DNA of 8,401 nucleotides, taken from NCBI RefSeq assembly GCF_938017705.1, contig NZ_CALIIS010000230.1, positions 1-8,401 on the forward strand, given 5' to 3'. Shown here piece by piece: positions 5,514 through 8,401 of this stretch; positions within the stretch are counted from its first letter, which is position 1; the number at the start of each line of letters is the position of its first letter. A program made the translations under genes and the position numbers. Origin of the DNA: an uncultured Campylobacter sp. GTDB lineage: Bacteria; Campylobacterota; Campylobacteria; Campylobacterales; Campylobacteraceae. The notes below the pieces were generated by a model that was not told where the DNA came from, did no database searches, and saw only the letters and a list, made by a program, of their open reading frames with translations.

Positions 5514-6716
5514 TTGAGTACTAAATTCTTTTTAGCGATCCTTGCGATAGGCGTTATAATGGGGCTTTGCGCAGGGCTCTTAAACTTCGGCATCAACGAA
5601 ATTGAAACTTTTGCTTTCGGGCATAATGATGAGGAATTTCACATTATCACAGAGCAAACCACTGCGCTTAGGCGCTTTCTTAGCGTCCTCGCAGCCGGCG
5701 CAATCGTAACTATAATTAGAATTCTGCTGATAAGACTAAAACCCTTTTTAAACGTAGCTTCGATGATGGAGGGACAAAATCCGCCGTTTTGGCAAAATTT
5801 AATCCACTCGGTTTTGCAGCTTGCAGCCATCGCCATGGGCGCACCGGTAGGCAGTGAGGCTGCCCCGCGCGAGCTAGGTGGCTTATTTGCGGCTAAAATT
5901 TGCCGCACCTTAAATATCGGCGGAGATGAGCTTCGGCTATTTGTCGCATGCGGCGCGGGAGCGGGACTAGGCGCTGTATATAACGTCCCGTTAGCGGGCG
6001 CGCTTTTTAGCCTAGAAATTTTACTTAAAAGCTTCGATACTCAAGCGATTTTGTGCGCCTTTGCCACTAGTGCGGTGGCTACAGCTACAGCGGAATTCGG
6101 AGCTTCAAAAGAAATTTATTACGCAGTTTCGAACTTCGCCCCTACCCCACAGAATTTGCTCGCAGCGGCTCTAATCGGGCTTGTCACGGGGGTCGCGGCA
6201 AAATACTTTCAAGACGGGGTGCGCTTGTACGAAAAACGGCGCATAAAAAGCCTCAAAATCGCACTTACACTGCCGCTTGCGTTTTTACTTACCGCGGCGA
6301 TCGGCGCATACGTACCAGAAATTTTAGGTAACGGACGCTCTGCAGCGCAGTTTGCTTTCAACTCAGCGTCCTTTAGCCCATATTTGCTTGCGATCTTGCT
6401 TTGCAAGGCATTTTGCATTTTGATGATCTTTCGCTGCGGCGGATATGGCGGCACGCTAACGCCAAGCTTCGCGCTGGGCGCAGTTTTGGGGCTATGCGTT
6501 GGATTTGCGATCGGCGAAATTCTACCTATTAGCCTAAGCGCAGCGGGCGTTTGCGGAGGGGCTGCCTTTTTAGCGATCAACCTAAACGCGCCGCTTTGCG
6601 CCTTTGCCCTAAGTGCAGGATTTTGCGGGCTAAATATCAACTCATATTCGGTCGTCGTTTTTAGCATCGTCTGCGCCGTCGGCATTAGAAATTTATTGAC
6701 AAGAAATTTAAAATAA
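5514..6716 (+). CDS. CLC-family anion channel or transporter with atypical selectivity region
   Basis: A 400-residue inner-membrane protein with about ten or more hydrophobic segments, slightly shorter than E. coli ClcA. CLC hallmarks are the external gating-glutamate motif GSEAAPRELGG (113-123, E115), CGAGAGLGAVYNVPLAGALFS (146-166), GNGR (272-275), GGTLTPSFALG (312-322, corresponding to GGIFAP of ClcA) and Y378 at the likely position of the ion-coordinating tyrosine. The GSGIP filter of ClcA is not present; the aligned segment is LNVAS (79-83), with N80 near the central serine. The internal proton glutamate (ClcA E203) aligns with I169. It may therefore be a channel, or use another proton path or another anion. 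CLC-F fluoride exporters also carry asparagine in this filter, but the rest does not clearly match them. TTG start with TATAAT and AAGG upstream. htpX follows after 50 bases. Confidence 0.9.
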   Translation: MSTKFFLAILAIGVIMGLCAGLLNFGINEIETFAFGHNDEEFHIITEQTTALRRFLSVLAAGAIVTIIRILLIRLKPFLNVASMMEGQNPPFWQNLIHSVLQLAAIAMGAPVGSEAAPRELGGLFAAKICRTLNIGGDELRLFVACGAGAGLGAVYNVPLAGALFSLEILLKSFDTQAILCAFATSAVATATAEFGASKEIYYAVSNFAPTPQNLLAAALIGLVTGVAAKYFQDGVRLYEKRRIKSLKIALTLPLAFLLTAAIGAYVPEILGNGRSAAQFAFNSASFSPYLLAILLCKAFCILMIFRCGGYGGTLTPSFALGAVLGLCVGFAIGEILPISLSAAGVCGGAAFLAINLNAPLCAFALSAGFCGLNINSYSVVVFSIVCAVGIRNLLTRNLK

Positions 6717-6731
6717 GGGCGCTTCGCCGGT

Positions 6732-6737
6732 TAGAAT
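6732..6737 (+). promoter_or_regulatory. possible -10 box for htpX
   Basis: TAGAAT, five of six matches to TATAAT, 29 bases before the htpX ATG. The 50-base gap after the CLC gene allows either an own promoter or read-through. Confidence 0.35.
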
Positions 6738-6766
6738 TTGCGATTAAATTTCTTCAAGGAAACGTA

Positions 6767-7627
6767 ATGGAAAAGCTAAAAACCGCGCTTTTAATGGGCG
6801 CGCTGGTGATGATTTTTATGTTTGTAGGTAACGCCGTAGGCGGACGCAGCGGCATGATGATAGCCTTCTGCGCGGCGTGTGCGATGAATTTTTTCAGCTA
6901 CTTTTTCAGCGACAAGCTGGTGCTGAAGCACTACCGCGCGGTACCGGTAAGCGAGGATAGCGAGCCGATGCTTTATGACATAGTGGACCGCCTCTGCGCG
7001 AGGGCGAATCTGCCTATGCCGCAAATTTACATCATCGAAGAGGAAGTACCAAACGCCTTTGCTACGGGACGCAATCCAAATCACGCCGCCGTTGCGGTAA
7101 CGCGCGGGCTGCTAAATTTAATGAACCCGCAAGAGATCGAAGGGGTGCTCGCGCACGAGCTAAGCCACGTAAATCACTACGATATTCTCATCGGTTCGGT
7201 CGCGGCGATGTTTGCGGGAGCTATCGCACTACTGGCAAATTTCGCGCAGTTTAGCGCGATGGTAGGCGGCGGCAACTCCAATAACCGCTCAAACGGGATT
7301 TTTATGCTAATAGCCGCCATCGTAATGCCGCTAGCTGCGAGTATCATACAGATGAGCATCTCGCGTACGAGAGAATATAAGGCCGATGCGGGTGCCGCGG
7401 CGCTTACGTCGCATCCGCAGTGGCTGATCTCGGCGCTCAAAAAGCTTGACGCCTACTCCCAAAACTACCGCATGCGCTCCGCAGATGCCGCTAGCGCGCA
7501 TATGTTTATCGTAAATCCTTTCGGCGACGCAGCGAGCAGCCTCTCTAGGCTTTTCCGTACCCACCCAAGCACCGCAGATCGCATCGCTAGACTAGAGCAG
7601 ATCGACAGGGATATGCGCCTAAGCTGA
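6767..7627 (+). CDS. htpX: membrane zinc metalloprotease HtpX (M48 family)
   Basis: A 286-residue inner-membrane protease of the M48B family, which degrades damaged or misfolded membrane proteins alongside FtsH in E. coli. Two hydrophobic N-terminal segments (about 6-21 and 30-47) precede the catalytic domain. The zinc motif HELSH is at 130-134 (H130, E131, H134) and the third ligand is E203 in the EYKAD segment. Two further hydrophobic stretches (about 143-165 and 178-197) lie between them. Length and motif order are typical. The ATG start has AAGGA (6756-6760) six bases upstream. It lies 50 bases after the CLC gene in the same direction and 52 bases before kbp. A stress-regulated promoter is likely from family knowledge, but no specific operator is visible. 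Confidence 0.95.
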   Translation: MEKLKTALLMGALVMIFMFVGNAVGGRSGMMIAFCAACAMNFFSYFFSDKLVLKHYRAVPVSEDSEPMLYDIVDRLCARANLPMPQIYIIEEEVPNAFATGRNPNHAAVAVTRGLLNLMNPQEIEGVLAHELSHVNHYDILIGSVAAMFAGAIALLANFAQFSAMVGGGNSNNRSNGIFMLIAAIVMPLAASIIQMSISRTREYKADAGAAALTSHPQWLISALKKLDAYSQNYRMRSADAASAHMFIVNPFGDAASSLSRLFRTHPSTADRIARLEQIDRDMRLS

Positions 7628-7645
7628 TCGTTGGTAAATTTAAGA

Positions 7646-7651
7646 TAAAAT
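7646..7651 (+). promoter_or_regulatory. possible -10 box for the kbp-like gene
   Basis: TAAAAT, five of six matches to TATAAT, 28 bases before the ATG and just after the htpX stop, followed by the strong ribosome-binding site AAAGGAG (7667-7673). This suggests separate and well-translated expression. Confidence 0.45.
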
Positions 7652-7679
7652 TTCCCCACTTTAACCAAAGGAGAAAACA

Positions 7680-8102
7680 ATGGGTTTACTTTCATTCGTA
7701 GCCGAAGCAGGCAAGAAACTACTAGGTCTAGGCGATGACGCCAAGCACGTAAAAGATGAGATCGCCAACAATCTCAGCTCTACGCCGGTAGAGGGGCTAG
7801 AGGTCGAGGTGCAGGGCGACACCGTCAAAATCAGCGGTAACGCCGATAAGGAAACTCTCGAAAAAGCAGCCCTCATCGCGGGCAACACCGCAGGCATCAA
7901 AAACGTGCAGATCGAGGGCATCAGAGAGGATAGCGCCGAAAACTACTACACCATCGTAAAGGGCGATAACCTATCTAAAATCGCGAAGAAATTCTACGGC
8001 GACGCGAACAAATACAAGATTATTTTCGACGCCAACCGCGAGGTTATCAAAGACGCGAACCTCATCTATCCGGGGCAGAAGATCAGAATTCCAAAAGCTT
8101 AA
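7680..8102 (+). CDS. kbp: BON-LysM potassium-binding protein, Kbp (YgaU) type
   Basis: A 140-residue cytoplasmic protein closely resembling E. coli Kbp/YgaU (149 residues), which binds potassium and is needed for normal growth at high external potassium. The N-terminus MGLLSFVAEAGKKL matches the Kbp start. A BON domain spans about 22-84, with VKISGNADKETLEKA and the GIKNVQIEGI end. The LysM domain spans 89-138, from YYTIVKGDNLSKIAKKFYG to IYPGQKIRIP. There is no signal peptide, so despite LysM it is unlikely to act in the cell wall. ATG start with AAAGGAG (7667-7673) six bases upstream. It follows htpX by 52 bases and ends at a hairpin terminator. Potassium binding is carried over from the E. 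coli protein, not shown here. Confidence 0.88.
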   Translation: MGLLSFVAEAGKKLLGLGDDAKHVKDEIANNLSSTPVEGLEVEVQGDTVKISGNADKETLEKAALIAGNTAGIKNVQIEGIREDSAENYYTIVKGDNLSKIAKKFYGDANKYKIIFDANREVIKDANLIYPGQKIRIPKA

Positions 8103-8117
8103 GCTCGCTTTTGCATG

Positions 8118-8155
8118 CTGTGGCTTGATTTTGCAAGCCGCGGATTTTACTTTTG
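8118..8155 (+). terminator. rho-independent terminator after kbp
   Basis: Fifteen bases past the kbp stop, 8118-8127 can pair with 8134-8143 in RNA as a ten-pair stem with two G-U pairs and the core GGCTTG/CAAGCC, closing a six-base ATTTTG loop. The stem is followed by ATTTTACTTTT (8144-8154), a T-rich tail interrupted by AC. Stem strength and placement support termination of kbp transcription. Confidence 0.65.
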
Positions 8156-8401
8156 CGAGCATTGCGCTGCGTTTGTGCGAGCAGTGATTTTATCAGCCCG
8201 CGATACAGCGCGATTTTGGCGAGCTAAATTTTACGAGTTAGCGAGGCGCCGCGGTTTTTTACGCTTTAAAAGACGCGGTTTTGCAAACTAGCGGCACGAC
8301 GTGATTTTAAGCTGGCTGTGCAGTGCAGTTTTTAAACTATGATTTTATGAACCGACGGCACGGCATAATTTTGCAAGTTATGGATTTTGCAGACTGCGGA
8401 C
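8127..8401. repeat. degenerate repeat array, period about 26 bases, running off the window
   Basis: No gene is visible from 8103 to the end. The stretch is built from variants of GATTTTGCAAG or its core ATTTT/GTTTT, at 8127, 8143, 8186, 8212, 8227, 8253, 8277, 8303, 8328, 8341, 8367 and 8383. Many spacings are 24-26 bases (8186-8212, 8227-8253, 8253-8277, 8277-8303, 8303-8328, 8341-8367); others are about half (13-16). Between cores a CGGCACG word recurs at 8292-8298 and 8356-8362, inside a 23-base segment repeated with 17 matches (8286-8308 and 8350-8372). The period is not a multiple of three and stops are frequent, so it is non-coding. The array continues beyond the window. It differs in core sequence from the 37-base array upstream. 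Confidence 0.6.

Noticed and set aside
6209..6685. 158-codon minus-strand frame opposite the CLC gene
   Set aside because: The CLC reading on the plus strand contains clear motifs across this part; the antisense frame is open only by codon bias.
6718..6728. Small GGCG/CGCC hairpin after the CLC gene as a terminator
   Set aside because: Four base pairs with a three-base loop and no proper T-run; too weak to call.
8103..8401. Decayed gene downstream of kbp
   Set aside because: No frame gives recognisable protein fragments, and the repeat spacing is not a multiple of three, which fits non-coding repeats better.

Overview
The window looks like chromosomal DNA of a Campylobacter species at the GC-richer end of the genus (about half G+C in the genes, so closer to oral species such as C. 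gracilis, C. rectus or C. showae than to C. jejuni). Three things suggest this. The gene order hemN / UPF0763 (DUF2603) / argF / hemB, divergent from ribA / rsmG, matches the order I remember for C. jejuni (Cj0992c to Cj0997). DUF2603 proteins are, to my knowledge, confined to Campylobacterota. The DNA is also rich in AAATTT-type words. The species is an inference; the genus-level call rests mainly on synteny.

Left part, minus strand (1-3093): hemB, a two-gene toxin-antitoxin cassette with a Doc-like Fic toxin, argF, a DUF2603 gene and the first 29 codons of hemN. They are packed with gaps of 2-14 bases or short overlaps, so this is probably one transcript. HemB and HemN act early and late in haem synthesis, and ArgF makes citrulline for arginine. 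The toxin-antitoxin cassette is AT-rich and sits between hemB and argF, which are adjacent in C. jejuni, so it looks like a later insertion.

Middle, plus strand (3157-5037): ribA, rsmG, a small membrane-anchored zinc-ribbon protein and a 180-residue protein of unknown function. Each start overlaps the preceding stop by 1-4 bases, so this is a translationally coupled operon. A 63-base divergent promoter region separates it from hemB.

Right part, plus strand: a 476-base gene-free stretch (5038-5513) that is mostly a degenerate tandem array with a period near 37 bases. Then come a CLC-family anion transporter with an unusual selectivity region (TTG start), the membrane protease htpX, and a BON-LysM protein of the Kbp/YgaU type. 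After kbp there is a convincing terminator hairpin, followed by a second gene-free stretch running off the window. That stretch is another degenerate array with a period near 26 bases, built on a GATTTTGCAAG-like core resembling part of the terminator.

Most genes are housekeeping genes. The points worth a second look are the operon-embedded toxin-antitoxin cassette with an unrecognised antitoxin, the two non-coding periodic arrays, and the atypical CLC protein.
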